From: an uncultured Alistipes sp.
Lineage (GTDB): Bacteria > Bacteroidota > Bacteroidia > Bacteroidales > Rikenellaceae
Assembly: GCF_963931675.1 (NCBI RefSeq)
Contig: NZ_OZ007039.1
Coordinates: forward strand, 2,455,806-2,519,805
DNA: 64,000 bases
Reading direction: 5' to 3'
In this document: in pieces, positions 18,197 through 27,370 of the stretch
How the letters are laid out: each line of letters begins with the position of its first letter
How positions within the stretch are numbered: the stretch's first letter is position 1
Program-made: the position numbers and the translations under genes
The notes under the pieces: generated by a model
What the model was told of the DNA's origin: nothing
Database searches by the model: none
What the model saw: the letters and a program-made list of their open reading frames with translations, nothing else

Positions 18197-19299
18197 GAAG
18201 GACCCGGGGATTCAAGATCGCAACCAATATCTGCCGGGTGATCCTGGCCGTGACGTTCATCTTCTCGGGCTTCACGAAGGTGATCGACCCGTGGGGCACG
18301 GCCCTGAAGGTGAACGAATACCTCTCGATCTACGGCATGGAGTGGCTGCAGCCTGCGTCGATGACCTTTTCGATCTGGCTGTGCGGCGCCGAGCTGATGA
18401 TGGGCTGCATGTTGCTCTTCAAGGTGCGGATCCGGCTGATTTCGATCTTCGCGGTGGTGTCGATGCTCTTCTTCACGGTGCTGACGCTGCTGAGCGCCAC
18501 GGTGCTGCCGGTCGAGGACTGCGGCTGCTTCGGCGATGCGCTGAAGCTCACGCCGTGGGAGACCTTCGTGAAGAACCTCGTGCTGCTGCCGATGGCCGTG
18601 GTGGTGTGGTGGCGTTACCGCCCGGACAAGATCTTCGCCTTCAAACCCCTGGAGATCGTGCTGACCTGTCTCTTTTTCTCACTGTCGATGTACCTGGGCT
18701 ACTATTGTTATATCCACCTTCCGCTCATCGATTTCCTGCCCTATAAGGTGGGGGTGAACATCCACGAGGCGATGCAGGCTCCGGTCGTCGAGGCGGGCGA
18801 GACGGAGACGGTGCTCGTCTACCGCAACCGGGCGACGGGCGAGGAGCGGGAATTCGCGCTGGAGGACCCCGAGTGGCAGGACGATACGAAATGGGAGTGG
18901 GTCGATACGCGCACGACGAGCGATGTGCCGTCGGTCCGGCCGTTGGTGAGTGAATTCGCGCTGCACGATGCCGAGGGCGATGCCACGGAGGAGGTGATCA
19001 CCCGCCCGGGTCGGGTCTACATGCTCTGCGTCACGGCGTTCGACCGCCTGCCGCGGGGTTGTGCGCGGCGGATGGCGCGGCTGGTCGAACGGGCCCGCGA
19101 GGAGGGTGCCGGGGTGGTTTGCCTGACGCCCGACCCGCTCTACGGGGAGATGTGGCACGACTTCGGAACCGGGAAGGTGCGGTGTTACAACATCGACGCC
19201 TCGACGATGCGGACGATGCTGCGGGCCGAAAACGGGCTGGTGACGCTGGACGACGGCACGATCACGGCTAAAAGGAACTGTCGGGATATTCGTCCGTAG
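18193..19299 (+). CDS. BT_3928-like DoxX/MauE-family membrane protein
   Basis: 368 aa. Four hydrophobic segments in the first 190 residues with FSGFTKVIDPWGTALKVNEYL and the cysteine motif EDCGCFGDALKLTPWETF are typical of the MauE/DoxX fold. The C-terminal soluble half (about 200-368) looks thioredoxin-like (VYMLCVTAFDRLPRGCARRMARLVERAREEGAGVVCL) but lacks a CxxC. The start overlaps the tmk stop by four bases. Families with this layout are thought to handle disulfide or quinone redox chemistry at the membrane; the exact function is unknown. Confidence 0.75.
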   Translation: MRRTRGFKIATNICRVILAVTFIFSGFTKVIDPWGTALKVNEYLSIYGMEWLQPASMTFSIWLCGAELMMGCMLLFKVRIRLISIFAVVSMLFFTVLTLLSATVLPVEDCGCFGDALKLTPWETFVKNLVLLPMAVVVWWRYRPDKIFAFKPLEIVLTCLFFSLSMYLGYYCYIHLPLIDFLPYKVGVNIHEAMQAPVVEAGETETVLVYRNRATGEEREFALEDPEWQDDTKWEWVDTRTTSDVPSVRPLVSEFALHDAEGDATEEVITRPGRVYMLCVTAFDRLPRGCARRMARLVERAREEGAGVVCLTPDPLYGEMWHDFGTGKVRCYNIDASTMRTMLRAENGLVTLDDGTITAKRNCRDIRP

Positions 19300-19335
19300 G
19301 GGCGCGCGGGGCGTTTCGCGCGGCGTATGGTATGA

Positions 19336-19373
19336 AAGTTGACTCCTTGCGGGGAGTCGACTTTTTCTTTTTT
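19336..19373 (+). terminator. Rho-independent terminator after the suf-tmk-DoxX operon
   Basis: AAGTTGACTCC pairs with GGAGTCGACTT (one G:U) around a short loop, followed by TTTTTCTTTTTT. It marks the end of the suf operon transcript. Confidence 0.88.
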
Positions 19374-19375
19374 CA

Positions 19376-19578
19376 GGGCGGCGGTTCCGGACGGCCCGGA
19401 GAGTATCCGGGCGGGACAGGCTCTGGACGTCCCTGTCTCGCAGGGCGAACGGGTGGAGCGGGGCGCGGTGATGCCGGGCGAGCTGTTCGGCCGCGACCGG
19501 GTGGTGAAGGCGCATTTCAACTATGCGATAGCGGTTTCCGACTACCGGCGTATCACGGTGCAGGGGCTTGAACAATAA
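19376..19578 (+). other. Unassigned coding-like stretch, possible gene remnant
   Basis: After the terminator, one frame stays open to a TAA at 19576-19578 and has codon choice like real genes of this window. Its end reads FNYAIAVSDYRRITVQGLEQ. The frame only opens upstream inside the terminator hairpin, so no believable start exists. It may be the 3' end of a gene whose front was deleted, or chance. No family is recognised. The rest of the 19300-19750 gap holds only the terminator and the next promoter. Confidence 0.3.
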
Positions 19579-19628
19579 GCCTGCGGCAAATTCCGTTCCT
19601 TGAACGGCGGGCTGTCGAATAAATTTGT

Positions 19629-19636
19629 TATCTTTG
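19629..19636 (+). promoter_or_regulatory. Promoter -7 box for the TPR/outer-membrane pair
   Basis: TATCTTTG matches TAnnTTTG and lies 115 bases upstream of ATG 19751. It rules against any start codon upstream of about 19640. Confidence 0.6.
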
Positions 19637-19750
19637 TCCGATTGTTGGCCGTTCGGGAGTGCGGCCCGGCGTTGCGGAGCGGAGAATCCCGGTTGGGAGG
19701 CTTGTCCGCAAGGCCGCAGGGGCTCCCGAGGTACCGTTTCTGACCCATTG

Positions 19751-22738
19751 ATGTTGCGTATGCGAAAATCCCGGATCCTGACGCTGATAGTGGCGTTCAC
19801 GCTCTCGCTGCCCGTTGTGCGGGCTGCGGATTCCGATCCCGAAACCCTGGTGCGGCGGGCCCGCGACCTCTTCGGCTACGGCCGCTGGAGCGATGCCCGC
19901 CACGAACTGCTGCGGGCCCGCGAGGCGCTCGAACCTGCGGACCGCCTGCTCTCGCAGGAGATCGAATACTACCTGGCGGCCTGCGCCGTGGAGCTGGGCA
20001 GCGCCGATGCCGAAGCGGCCCTGCGCGAATTCGAAAACCGCTATCCCGAATCGGTCTATGCCAATGACGTGCGCTTCTCGCTCGGATCGTTCTATTGCGC
20101 CGCGGGGAACATGCCCCGGGCCCGCGAGGCCTTCGAGCGCACCAACTACAACGCCCTGAGCGCCCCGCGCCGCGAGCAGTACGACATCCGCATGGGGTAT
20201 GTCGAGTTCTCGGAAGGCGACTACAAGGCGGCCTATGAACATTTCGACCGGATCGGCAGCCGCAGCGAATATGCCGACCATGCACGCTATTACCTCTCCT
20301 ATATCGACTATGCCGAGGGGCGCTATGTGCGGGCCAAGCAGGGCTTCGAGGCGCTGAAAGGAAGCGATGCCTACGGGGCGCTGGTTCCCTATTACCTGCT
20401 TCAGATCGAATTCCGCGAGGGCAACTACCGCTACGTCGTGGAGCACGGCGAAGAACTGGCCCGGAAGGCCGTTCCGGAGCGCCGAGCCGAGCTGGAACGG
20501 GTGATTGCCGAGTCGTGGTTCCGGCTGGAGGATTTCAACCGCACGCTGGAGCATCTGGCCGCCTACCGGAGTGCGGGCGGGGAGATGGACCGCGACGCCT
20601 GCTACCTGGAGGGCTTCTCGCTCTACCGCACGGCCCGCTACGGGGAGGCTGCCGAATGGCTGCGCAAGGCGTGCGGCGCGGAGGATGCGTTGACGCAGAA
20701 CGCCTCCTACCACCTGGCCGACTGCTACCTGCGGGCCGGGGACAAGGAGCGGGCGATGCAGGCCTTTGCGATGGCCGCGGACGAGTCGCTGGATGCCGCG
20801 GTGGCCGAGGACGCGCTGTTCAACTACGCCAAACTGCAGTACGAACTGGGCGGCGGGGCCTTCAACGGGGCGATCAACCTCCTGACCCGCTATATCGAAC
20901 GTTACCCCGCGTCGCCGCGGGCCTCCGAGGCGCGGACGCTGCTCATTGCGGCCTACTACAACTCCCGCGACTACGATGCCGCCTACCGGGCCATCAAGTC
21001 GATGCCTTCGGGCGATGCGGAGATCCGTGCGGCGCTGCAGAAGATCGCCTATTTCCGCGGGCTGGAGGCCTACAAGGCGGGCGACCTGCGGGCGGCCCGG
21101 GCCTGCTTCGCCGAGTCGCAGTCGGCGAACATCAGCCCCAAATATACGGCGTTGAGCACCTTCTGGCAGGGTGAGATCGCCTTCTCCGAGGGGGATTACG
21201 CCGTGGCGGCCGCGAAGTACAACGCCTACCTGAAGCGTGCGCCGCGCAGCGAGCGTGAATATGCGCTGGCGTGGTACAACCTGGGTTACTGCGCCTTCGA
21301 CCGCAACGACCCCGAACAGGCCGGGGCGTCGTTCCGCAAATTCCTCGGAGCCTACGCCCCGCGCGACCGCTACCGGGCCGATGCCCTGAACCGGCTGGGC
21401 GACGTGGCCTATGCGGACCGGCGCTTCGAGGAGGCGGTCGGGGAGTACGACCGGGCCATTGCGCTGGGAACCCCCGAGAAGGAGTACGCCCAGTACAAGC
21501 GGGCCGTGACGCTCGGCATCCTGGGCCGCACGGAGCAGAAACAGCAGGCCCTGCGCCAGATCGAGGCGGCGGGCGGCGACTATGCCGACGAGGCCTCCTA
21601 CGAACTGGGCCGCAGCTATATCGCACAGGAGAAATACGCCGAGGGTGCCGCCCAGTTGGAGCGGTTCGTGGCGAAATACCCCTCGTCGCCGCGTGTCATG
21701 CAGGCGTGGTCGGACCTGGGTCTGGCCTACCTGAACCTCGGGGACAAGCAGAAGTCGCTGGCCTGCTACGACCGCGTGGTGGGGTCGGCCCCGCAATCCT
21801 CCGAGGCCCGGGATGCGATGCAGAGCATCCGGGAGATCTACGTCTCGGAGGGCGATGTTGACGCCTACTTCGAGTATGCCGCCAGGGCGGGGGTGGAGAG
21901 CGACCTGACGGCGCTGTCGCGCGACTCGCTGTCGTTCGCCGCGGCGCGGAAACTCTACCTCGACGGCGACCGGGAGGCGGCGACCCGTTCGCTGCGCAAC
22001 TACGTGGAGAGTTACCCCAAGGGCTCCTACCGCACCGATGCGCTCTACTACCTGAGCGACTGCTACCTCGTGGCGGACGACCGCGAGCGGGCGATCGAGA
22101 CCCTCACGGAGCTGGCCGAGCAGGGTACGACGCAATATACGGTTCCGGTGCTGGAGAAACTCGCCGAGATAACCTTCGAGGAGCGGCGCTGGGACGAGTC
22201 GGCGGCGGCCTACCGGCGGTTGTACGATGCCGCACCGAGCCGGACCGGGCGTGAGGATGCCATGACGGGTTACGTGCGGGCCACGGTGGCCGGGGGCGAT
22301 GCGTCGAAGATTGCCGCGATGGCCGCCGATGTCGCGGCCTGCAAGGATGCCGGGACGGTGGCCCTGCGCGAATCGAAATACGCTCTGGCCACGCAGCTCC
22401 GCGAGGCGGGCGATGCGGCCGCTGCCGGGAAACTCTACCGCGAACTGGCCGCGGAGGTGCGCACAAAGGAGGGTTCCGAAGCCGCCTACCGCGTGATCGA
22501 GGCGATATTCGCCGAGGGGGCGCTGGACCGCACCGAACAGGAGGTCTTCGCCTTTTCGGAGCGGGATCCGCAACCCTACTGGCTGGCCAAGGCCTACCTG
22601 CTGCTGGGCGAAGTCTACGTCCGCAAGGGCGACACGTTCCAGGCCCGGGCCACGTGGCAGAGTGTGGCCGACGGCTACTCGCCCGCCGATGACGGAATCG
22701 TGGAGGAGGCCAAGGCGCGAATCGCAAAACTCAACTGA
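19751..22738 (+). CDS. Secreted tetratricopeptide-repeat protein (995 aa)
   Basis: The start is placed at ATG 19751 (ATG 19760 also possible), giving a signal peptide (about 24 residues, ending LPVVRAADSDPE). The frame is open further upstream, but that part precedes or covers the promoter. Nearly the whole mature chain is helical TPR repeats with the W/Y-L-G-A-F-A-P pattern (for example LGDVAYADRRFEEAVGEYDRAIALG and LGRSYIAQEKYAEGAAQLERFVAKYP), resembling YbgF/CpoB-like and BamD-like repeat proteins. It is probably a periplasmic scaffold. The next gene, an outer-membrane barrel, starts two bases after the stop, so the two products probably work together. Confidence 0.8.
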   Translation: MLRMRKSRILTLIVAFTLSLPVVRAADSDPETLVRRARDLFGYGRWSDARHELLRAREALEPADRLLSQEIEYYLAACAVELGSADAEAALREFENRYPESVYANDVRFSLGSFYCAAGNMPRAREAFERTNYNALSAPRREQYDIRMGYVEFSEGDYKAAYEHFDRIGSRSEYADHARYYLSYIDYAEGRYVRAKQGFEALKGSDAYGALVPYYLLQIEFREGNYRYVVEHGEELARKAVPERRAELERVIAESWFRLEDFNRTLEHLAAYRSAGGEMDRDACYLEGFSLYRTARYGEAAEWLRKACGAEDALTQNASYHLADCYLRAGDKERAMQAFAMAADESLDAAVAEDALFNYAKLQYELGGGAFNGAINLLTRYIERYPASPRASEARTLLIAAYYNSRDYDAAYRAIKSMPSGDAEIRAALQKIAYFRGLEAYKAGDLRAARACFAESQSANISPKYTALSTFWQGEIAFSEGDYAVAAAKYNAYLKRAPRSEREYALAWYNLGYCAFDRNDPEQAGASFRKFLGAYAPRDRYRADALNRLGDVAYADRRFEEAVGEYDRAIALGTPEKEYAQYKRAVTLGILGRTEQKQQALRQIEAAGGDYADEASYELGRSYIAQEKYAEGAAQLERFVAKYPSSPRVMQAWSDLGLAYLNLGDKQKSLACYDRVVGSAPQSSEARDAMQSIREIYVSEGDVDAYFEYAARAGVESDLTALSRDSLSFAAARKLYLDGDREAATRSLRNYVESYPKGSYRTDALYYLSDCYLVADDRERAIETLTELAEQGTTQYTVPVLEKLAEITFEERRWDESAAAYRRLYDAAPSRTGREDAMTGYVRATVAGGDASKIAAMAADVAACKDAGTVALRESKYALATQLREAGDAAAAGKLYRELAAEVRTKEGSEAAYRVIEAIFAEGALDRTEQEVFAFSERDPQPYWLAKAYLLLGEVYVRKGDTFQARATWQSVADGYSPADDGIVEEAKARIAKLN

Positions 22739-22740
22739 CC

Positions 22741-24483
22741 ATGAAAAGATTGTGGATGATAGCCGCCTGTGCGGCGGTGCTGCCGCAGCTGGTTGCGGCG
22801 CAGGTCGAGAAACGGGTCGAGGTGACGAAGGCCTATGTCCCGAAGGTGGAGAGCGCCTTGAAACTGGCCGTGGAGCCCGACATGACCGATACGACGCGGA
22901 TGCGTCCCGAGATCGACTATACGGTGACGCCGCTGTCGCTGCGCACGACGCTTACGACGCGCCCGATCCGCCCGGCGACGGTCACCTATTGGGAGTTCAA
23001 CCGCCCGCTGCCCTTCTACCTGAAGGTAGGGGCGGGCTATCCGCTCAATTCGGTCGTGGACTTCTACGCCACGACGCAGAACCCCTCGACGGGCTACGTG
23101 ATCGGATACGTCAACCACGAGGGCAGCTATTCGAAGATCGCCAACGAGATCGACGCGAAGAACAACTCCACGCGGATGTACAACCGGGCCGGGGTAGCTG
23201 CGGGCAAGTACCTCGGGCGCCACATCCTCGAAGGGGAACTCTCCTATGACAACCGGATGTACCACCGCTACGGGAGCTATACGACGGTCCCGGAGAGCGT
23301 CGGGGCGGTGGATTTCGGCGGCGACGGGATGAACGATTACGGCAATGCGGCCTTGTCGCTGCGCTTCGGCGATGATTTCCAGGACCTTTCGCGGGTGAAC
23401 TTCGAGGTGGCGCTGCACGGCGACCTCTTCTTCGACCACTCCGAGCGTCCCGATGTCGGGGAGACGGGCCGTCAGTTGAACATCGGAGCCGAAGGGCGGA
23501 TTGCCAAGGGTTTCGTGCGCAGCAGCTTCTCGCTGGGAATCGGTTACGATTATTTCGGAGGACAGCAGTGGCTGTCGGACTACCGGCAGCAGCTGATCCG
23601 GGCCTCGCTGCGCTATCGGTTTGCCGGCGGGGTCGTCGGGCTCGAAGTCGGGGGCGACTACTACCACGACCGGGTCGAGATGCCGGGCGACCCCGAGGCA
23701 CTGACCGAAACGGGAGACTACTTCATCCCCTTTGCACGCCTGGACTTCAACCTCGGGACGCCGGGTCTGAAACCCTTCTTCGAGGCCGACGGTACGGTCC
23801 GTCCGAACGATTTCCGCACGCTGACCGCCGCAAATCCCTACGTGGCGCACGGGACGTGGCTCGACAAGAGCTCCGTAGACTACAACTTCCGGGCGGGGCT
23901 GGGCGGCACGCTGTGGAGCAAGCGCTTCGCCTACCGGGTCTACGCCGGATTCTCGGTACAGGACAACCGCCTCTTTTGGGCGACACTCCTCGAACGCTCG
24001 GGTGCGGACGGCGAATACGAAACCTTCGCTTCGACCTTCATCCCGCAGTTGGGACGCCAGACCGTGACGTCGTTCAACGGCGAGATCGAGTACCGTCCGC
24101 TGAGTTCGCTGATGTTCGATCTCGGGGTGCACGGCCGCTTCTACAACGTCGAGTCCGACTGGGACAACGGCGAGGCGTCGTTCGTCGGGAATGTCGGGGT
24201 GACCTACACCGGACGCAAGGTCTCGTTCGGGGTCGAGGCCCGCATGGAGAACGAACGCCGCTGGACGACGATCGACTACCTGTTTTCCGATGAAATCAGC
24301 TACCTGCCGGCCTTCAAGGTTCCCTTTACGGTGGACTTGCGGGCGCACTTCGACTGGCGGGTCTCGCACCGCGTGACGCTCTTCGTCGAGGGCAGCAACC
24401 TCGTCAACCTGCGTCTCTACGACTTTGCCCGCTATCCCGAACTGGGTGCCCGTTTCGTTGCGGGCATCAAGGCCAACTTCTGA
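22741..24483 (+). CDS. Outer-membrane beta-barrel protein, TonB-receptor-like, paired with the TPR protein
   Basis: 580 aa with signal peptide MKRLWMIAACAAVLPQLVAAQ. No TonB box or complete plug is visible. The rest alternates hydrophobic and polar residues in about 16-20 strands (LKVGAGYPLNSVVDFYATT, GVAAGKYLGRHILEGELSYD) and ends in an aromatic (GARFVAGIKANF). It resembles the barrel part of TonB-dependent receptors but is much shorter than a transporter with plug. Translational spacing of two bases to the TPR gene suggests a conserved two-gene unit. The function is unknown. Confidence 0.75.
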   Translation: MKRLWMIAACAAVLPQLVAAQVEKRVEVTKAYVPKVESALKLAVEPDMTDTTRMRPEIDYTVTPLSLRTTLTTRPIRPATVTYWEFNRPLPFYLKVGAGYPLNSVVDFYATTQNPSTGYVIGYVNHEGSYSKIANEIDAKNNSTRMYNRAGVAAGKYLGRHILEGELSYDNRMYHRYGSYTTVPESVGAVDFGGDGMNDYGNAALSLRFGDDFQDLSRVNFEVALHGDLFFDHSERPDVGETGRQLNIGAEGRIAKGFVRSSFSLGIGYDYFGGQQWLSDYRQQLIRASLRYRFAGGVVGLEVGGDYYHDRVEMPGDPEALTETGDYFIPFARLDFNLGTPGLKPFFEADGTVRPNDFRTLTAANPYVAHGTWLDKSSVDYNFRAGLGGTLWSKRFAYRVYAGFSVQDNRLFWATLLERSGADGEYETFASTFIPQLGRQTVTSFNGEIEYRPLSSLMFDLGVHGRFYNVESDWDNGEASFVGNVGVTYTGRKVSFGVEARMENERRWTTIDYLFSDEISYLPAFKVPFTVDLRAHFDWRVSHRVTLFVEGSNLVNLRLYDFARYPELGARFVAGIKANF

Positions 24484-24676
24484 CGGCTGCGGGATTTTTC
24501 TGCCGGGGAGGGAAAGAGAAAGATTTCCGGGCCTCGGCTCCTTGCCAGTCGAAGGGCGGGGAAAGGTCCACCGTGTGCGGCTCCCCGGCGGGGGCGAACC
24601 CCCGGGGTGCGGCGAAAACCGGCCGAATGATCTTTCTTTTCGGTCGGAACGAATAACGGTGCGGAATTTTTGCTAT

Positions 24677-24719
24677 ATTGTACACGGGTTGCGACAAAAC
24701 GCCGCAACCCGTGTACAAT
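24677..24719 (+). promoter_or_regulatory. Perfect 17-bp inverted repeat upstream of the SOD gene
   Basis: Two 17-bp arms (24677-24693 and 24703-24719, attgtacacgggttgcg and its exact complement) flank a 9-base loop, ending 16 bases before the ATG. The left arm overlaps a weak -7-like box, TATATTG (24674-24680). It could be an operator for a dimeric regulator, a leader hairpin that shields the start, or a terminator of the upstream unit (only four T follow). Confidence 0.7.
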
Positions 24720-24735
24720 TTTAAACCGAATCGTT

Positions 24736-25473
24736 ATGAAACATGCGATGCCCGAGCTTCCCTATGCGATGGAAGCCCTTGCCCCGAAGATGAGCCGGGA
24801 GACGCTCGACTACCACTACGGGAAACACCTTCAGACTTATGTGGACAACCTGAACCGGCTGATTCCCGGAACCCCCTACGAGGCGATGCCGCTCGACGAG
24901 ATCGTGCGCCGGGCCGACGGAGCCGTCTTCAACAACGCCGCACAGGCCTGGAACCATACCTTCTTTTTCCAAATGCTGACCCCGGCGCCGAAAGCCATGC
25001 CCGAGGCGCTGGCCGCCAAACTTGCCGCCGAATTCGGATCAGTGGAGGCCTTCAGGGAGCAGTTCGCCAAGGCAGCCGTAGGGCTCTTCGGCTCGGGCTG
25101 GGTGTGGCTGGCCGCCGACCGGTCGGGGAAACTCTCGATCGTGGCCAAACCCAATGCCGGGAATCCGATGACCGAGGGGCTGCGTCCGGTGCTGACGGTC
25201 GACGTCTGGGAGCACGCCTACTACATCGACTACCGCAACCGCCGGGCCGATTTCGTGGCGGCGTGGTGGGAGCTTGTCGACTGGCGGAAGGTGGCCGACC
25301 GGGCCATTCCGCGGCGTTACAAATGCACGGCGTGCGACTACGTTTACGACCCCGCAAAGGGTGATCCCGAGACGGGTATCGCTCCCGGTACGCCCTTCGA
25401 GGAGATTCCCGACGACTGGGCCTGCCCGCTTTGCGGACTTTCGAAGGATGCCTTTCGGCCGATGGAGGAGTAG
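24736..25473 (+). CDS. Fe-type superoxide dismutase with C-terminal rubredoxin domain
   Basis: 245 aa. Residues 1-190 are an Fe/Mn SOD with all metal ligands: His27 (HYGKH), His74 (WNHTFFF), Asp156 and His160 ([11 protein letters not shown]). Gln70 in AAQAWNH is at the position used by Fe-SODs. Residues 195-245 form a complete rubredoxin: Cys197/Cys200 in CTAC and Cys230/Cys233 in CPLCG, with the usual [25 protein letters not shown] between them. The SOD part dismutates superoxide; rubredoxin is a one-electron Fe(Cys)4 carrier. The domains are joined in one frame without stop or shift. The start at 24736 is chosen because upstream in-frame codons lie in the hairpin. Confidence 0.95.
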   Translation: MKHAMPELPYAMEALAPKMSRETLDYHYGKHLQTYVDNLNRLIPGTPYEAMPLDEIVRRADGAVFNNAAQAWNHTFFFQMLTPAPKAMPEALAAKLAAEFGSVEAFREQFAKAAVGLFGSGWVWLAADRSGKLSIVAKPNAGNPMTEGLRPVLTVDVWEHAYYIDYRNRRADFVAAWWELVDWRKVADRAIPRRYKCTACDYVYDPAKGDPETGIAPGTPFEEIPDDWACPLCGLSKDAFRPMEE

Positions 25474-25529
25474 GGGATTCCGGGCCGGATGCAACGGCCC
25501 GGAGCCCTCGTTTTAAACAGGAAAATCAC

Positions 25530-26600
25530 ATGAAACTGAAAATCGGATTATTGGGTGTCGCCGCGTTGTGCGGTACCCTCCAGGCCCTGGCCTGCACGGG
25601 TATCTCGCTGACGGCTGCCGACGGCAGTTACGTGCAGTCGCGCACGATCGAATGGGGCAGCAGCGCTCTGGAGAGCATGTACGTCATTATTCCGCGGGGG
25701 CAGGCGCTGCACTCGCTCACACCGACCGGCGGCCAGGGGCTCGCCTACACGGCGCGTTACGGCGTGGTGGGGCTGGCCGTGGTCGAGCAGGCGTTCATCG
25801 CCGAGGGGATCAACGAAGCGGGACTTTCGGCCGGGCTCTTCTTCTTCCCGCAGTACGGCGGCTACGAGACTTATGACCCGGCGCAGGACAACCGCACGCT
25901 GGTCGACTTGCAGGTTGCCGGATGGATTCTCACGCAGTTCTCGACGATCGACGAGGTGAAGGCCGCGATCGGAAAGGTCCGCATCGTGGGGCTTGAAGCC
26001 AATGCCGTCGTGCATTGGCGCATCGGTGAGCCGTCGGGGCGTCAGGTGGTGCTGGAGATCGTCGGGGGCGTGCCGCACTTCTACGAGAACGAGGTCGGCG
26101 TGCTGACCAACGCGCCCGGCTTCGAGTGGCAGGTGACCAACCTGAACAACTACGTGAATCTCCGTCCGGGGGACGTTGAACCCTACCAGGTGGGCGAAAA
26201 GGCGCTGCGGGCCTTCGGCGCTACGGCGGGATTCCTCGGACTGCCGGGTGACGACACGCCGCCGTCGCGGTTCGTGCGTGCGGCTTTCTTCCGGGCCACG
26301 GCTCCGCAGCGGGCCACGGCTTTCGAGACGGTGCAGGAGTGCTTCCACCTGTTGAACAACTTCGACGTGCCGATCGGTCTCGAACACCCCGCCGGGCAGT
26401 GCCCCGACATCCCGAGCGCCACGCAGTGGACCTCGGCCATCGACCTGACCCACCGTCTGCTCTACTACAAGACGGCCTACAACAACACGATCCGCTGCAT
26501 CGACCTTTCGCAGATCGATTTCGGGAAGGTGCGCTACCAGTCGCATCCGCTGGACCGCGTGCAGCAGCAGCCCGTGGAGCGGATCACGGTGAAGAGCTGA
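25530..26600 (+). CDS. Secreted choloylglycine hydrolase-family Ntn-hydrolase (bile salt hydrolase/penicillin acylase-like)
   Basis: 356 aa from ATG 25530 (the open frame upstream has no signal sequence). The signal peptide ends ALCGTLQALA and is followed at once by Cys22, which becomes the N-terminal nucleophile after cleavage, as in the family. SRTIEWG holds the conserved Arg, ANAVVHWRIGEPSG and NAPGFEWQVTNLNNY the oxyanion and substrate Asn residues. Family members hydrolyse amide bonds of conjugated bile acids, penicillin V or N-acyl signals, and sequence alone does not decide between these. It acts in the periplasm or outside the cell. Confidence 0.9.
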   Translation: MKLKIGLLGVAALCGTLQALACTGISLTAADGSYVQSRTIEWGSSALESMYVIIPRGQALHSLTPTGGQGLAYTARYGVVGLAVVEQAFIAEGINEAGLSAGLFFFPQYGGYETYDPAQDNRTLVDLQVAGWILTQFSTIDEVKAAIGKVRIVGLEANAVVHWRIGEPSGRQVVLEIVGGVPHFYENEVGVLTNAPGFEWQVTNLNNYVNLRPGDVEPYQVGEKALRAFGATAGFLGLPGDDTPPSRFVRAAFFRATAPQRATAFETVQECFHLLNNFDVPIGLEHPAGQCPDIPSATQWTSAIDLTHRLLYYKTAYNNTIRCIDLSQIDFGKVRYQSHPLDRVQQQPVERITVKS

Positions 26601-26650
26601 TTGCTTCGGCCGCCGGGCGGGAGTCCGTCCGGCGGATCGACAAGCCGGTA

Positions 26651-26684
26651 AAGCCCCGGTCCTCGTTGCGGGACCGGGGCTTTT
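26651..26684 (+). terminator. Rho-independent terminator, probably bidirectional
   Basis: AAGCCCCGGTCC (26651-26662) pairs perfectly with GGACCGGGGCTT (26671-26682), followed by TTTT on the plus strand. It lies between the convergent hydrolase and DUF486 genes and overlaps the stop codon of the latter. Confidence 0.88.
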
Positions 26685-27057
26685 ATTTGCGGAAGATGAA
26701 GTAGACGGCCAGGATGATGCAGAGGAAACCTGCGAGGTGGTTCCAGCGCAGGGTGTCGGACTTCATGAAGACGAGCGCGAAGACGGTGAAGACCAGCAGG
26801 GAGACGACCTCCTGGATGACCTTGAGCTCCCAGATCGAGAAGGGCCCCCCGAACTCGGCCGAACCGATGCGGTTGGCCGGGACCTGGAAGCAGTATTCGA
26901 AGAGGGCGATGCCCCAACTCAGGAAGATGATGGCCATGGCCCCGAAACGTTCGAGCCGCGATTTGAAGGCGATATGCCCGTACCAGGCCAGCGTCATGAA
27001 GGCGTTGGAGATGACGAGCAGCAAAACGGTGGCAAATCCCCGGAACATAAGTTTCAT
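26683..27057 (-). CDS. DUF486 small membrane protein (DMT-superfamily-like)
   Basis: 124 aa with four hydrophobic segments. MFRGFATVLLLVISNAFMTLAWYGH, the central AMAIIFLSWGIALFEYCFQVPANRIG and the C-terminal LVFMKSDTLRWNHLAGFLCI are characteristic of DUF486, a small multidrug-transporter-like family without a known substrate. The open frame runs much further upstream (to 27771), but a promoter box at 27072-27079 and the family start fix the ATG at 27057. Confidence 0.9.
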   Translation of the reverse strand: MKLMFRGFATVLLLVISNAFMTLAWYGHIAFKSRLERFGAMAIIFLSWGIALFEYCFQVPANRIGSAEFGGPFSIWELKVIQEVVSLLVFTVFALVFMKSDTLRWNHLAGFLCIILAVYFIFRK

Positions 27058-27071
27058 GCTTGAAAACGGCG

Positions 27072-27079
27072 CAAAAATA
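27072..27079 (-). promoter_or_regulatory. Promoter -7 box for the DUF486 gene
   Basis: Read leftward, TATTTTTG matches TAnnTTTG and lies 14 bases before the ATG at 27057. Confidence 0.6.
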
Positions 27080-27370
27080 GGTAAAATTTCGATATGTCGG
27101 TTCATTTGTCGCATTTTGCGCCGGGAGCGGTCGACACGCCGCTCTACACGTTCTCGGAGCGCCGGAGACGGTGGCTGGTCCGTTGCGGGGTGATGCTTCC
27201 GCCCGACAGGGTGGCCCGCAAGGGGCCTTGGGCGCTGTTCCGCGGGCGCCGCCGCTGCGTCGCGGGACTCTTCACGAAACTCTGTCTCTTTTTCTGCCGT
27301 CTGTTCCGGCACCGTGGCTCGGTCCGGTCCTGCGGCTTCGGGTGGTGCGTCGGCTGCTGCAGCCGCGGGG
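27080..27370. other. Gap between the DUF486 promoter and the HAD gene, no assigned gene
   Basis: Both strands have long open frames, including a plus-strand frame from ATG 27094 reading SHFAPGAVDTPLYTFSERRR. None matches a recognised family, and none has a promoter box in a sensible place. The sequence is GC-rich and coding-like, so it may be a decayed gene. No terminator could be picked out for the HAD gene that ends at 27371. Confidence 0.35.
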
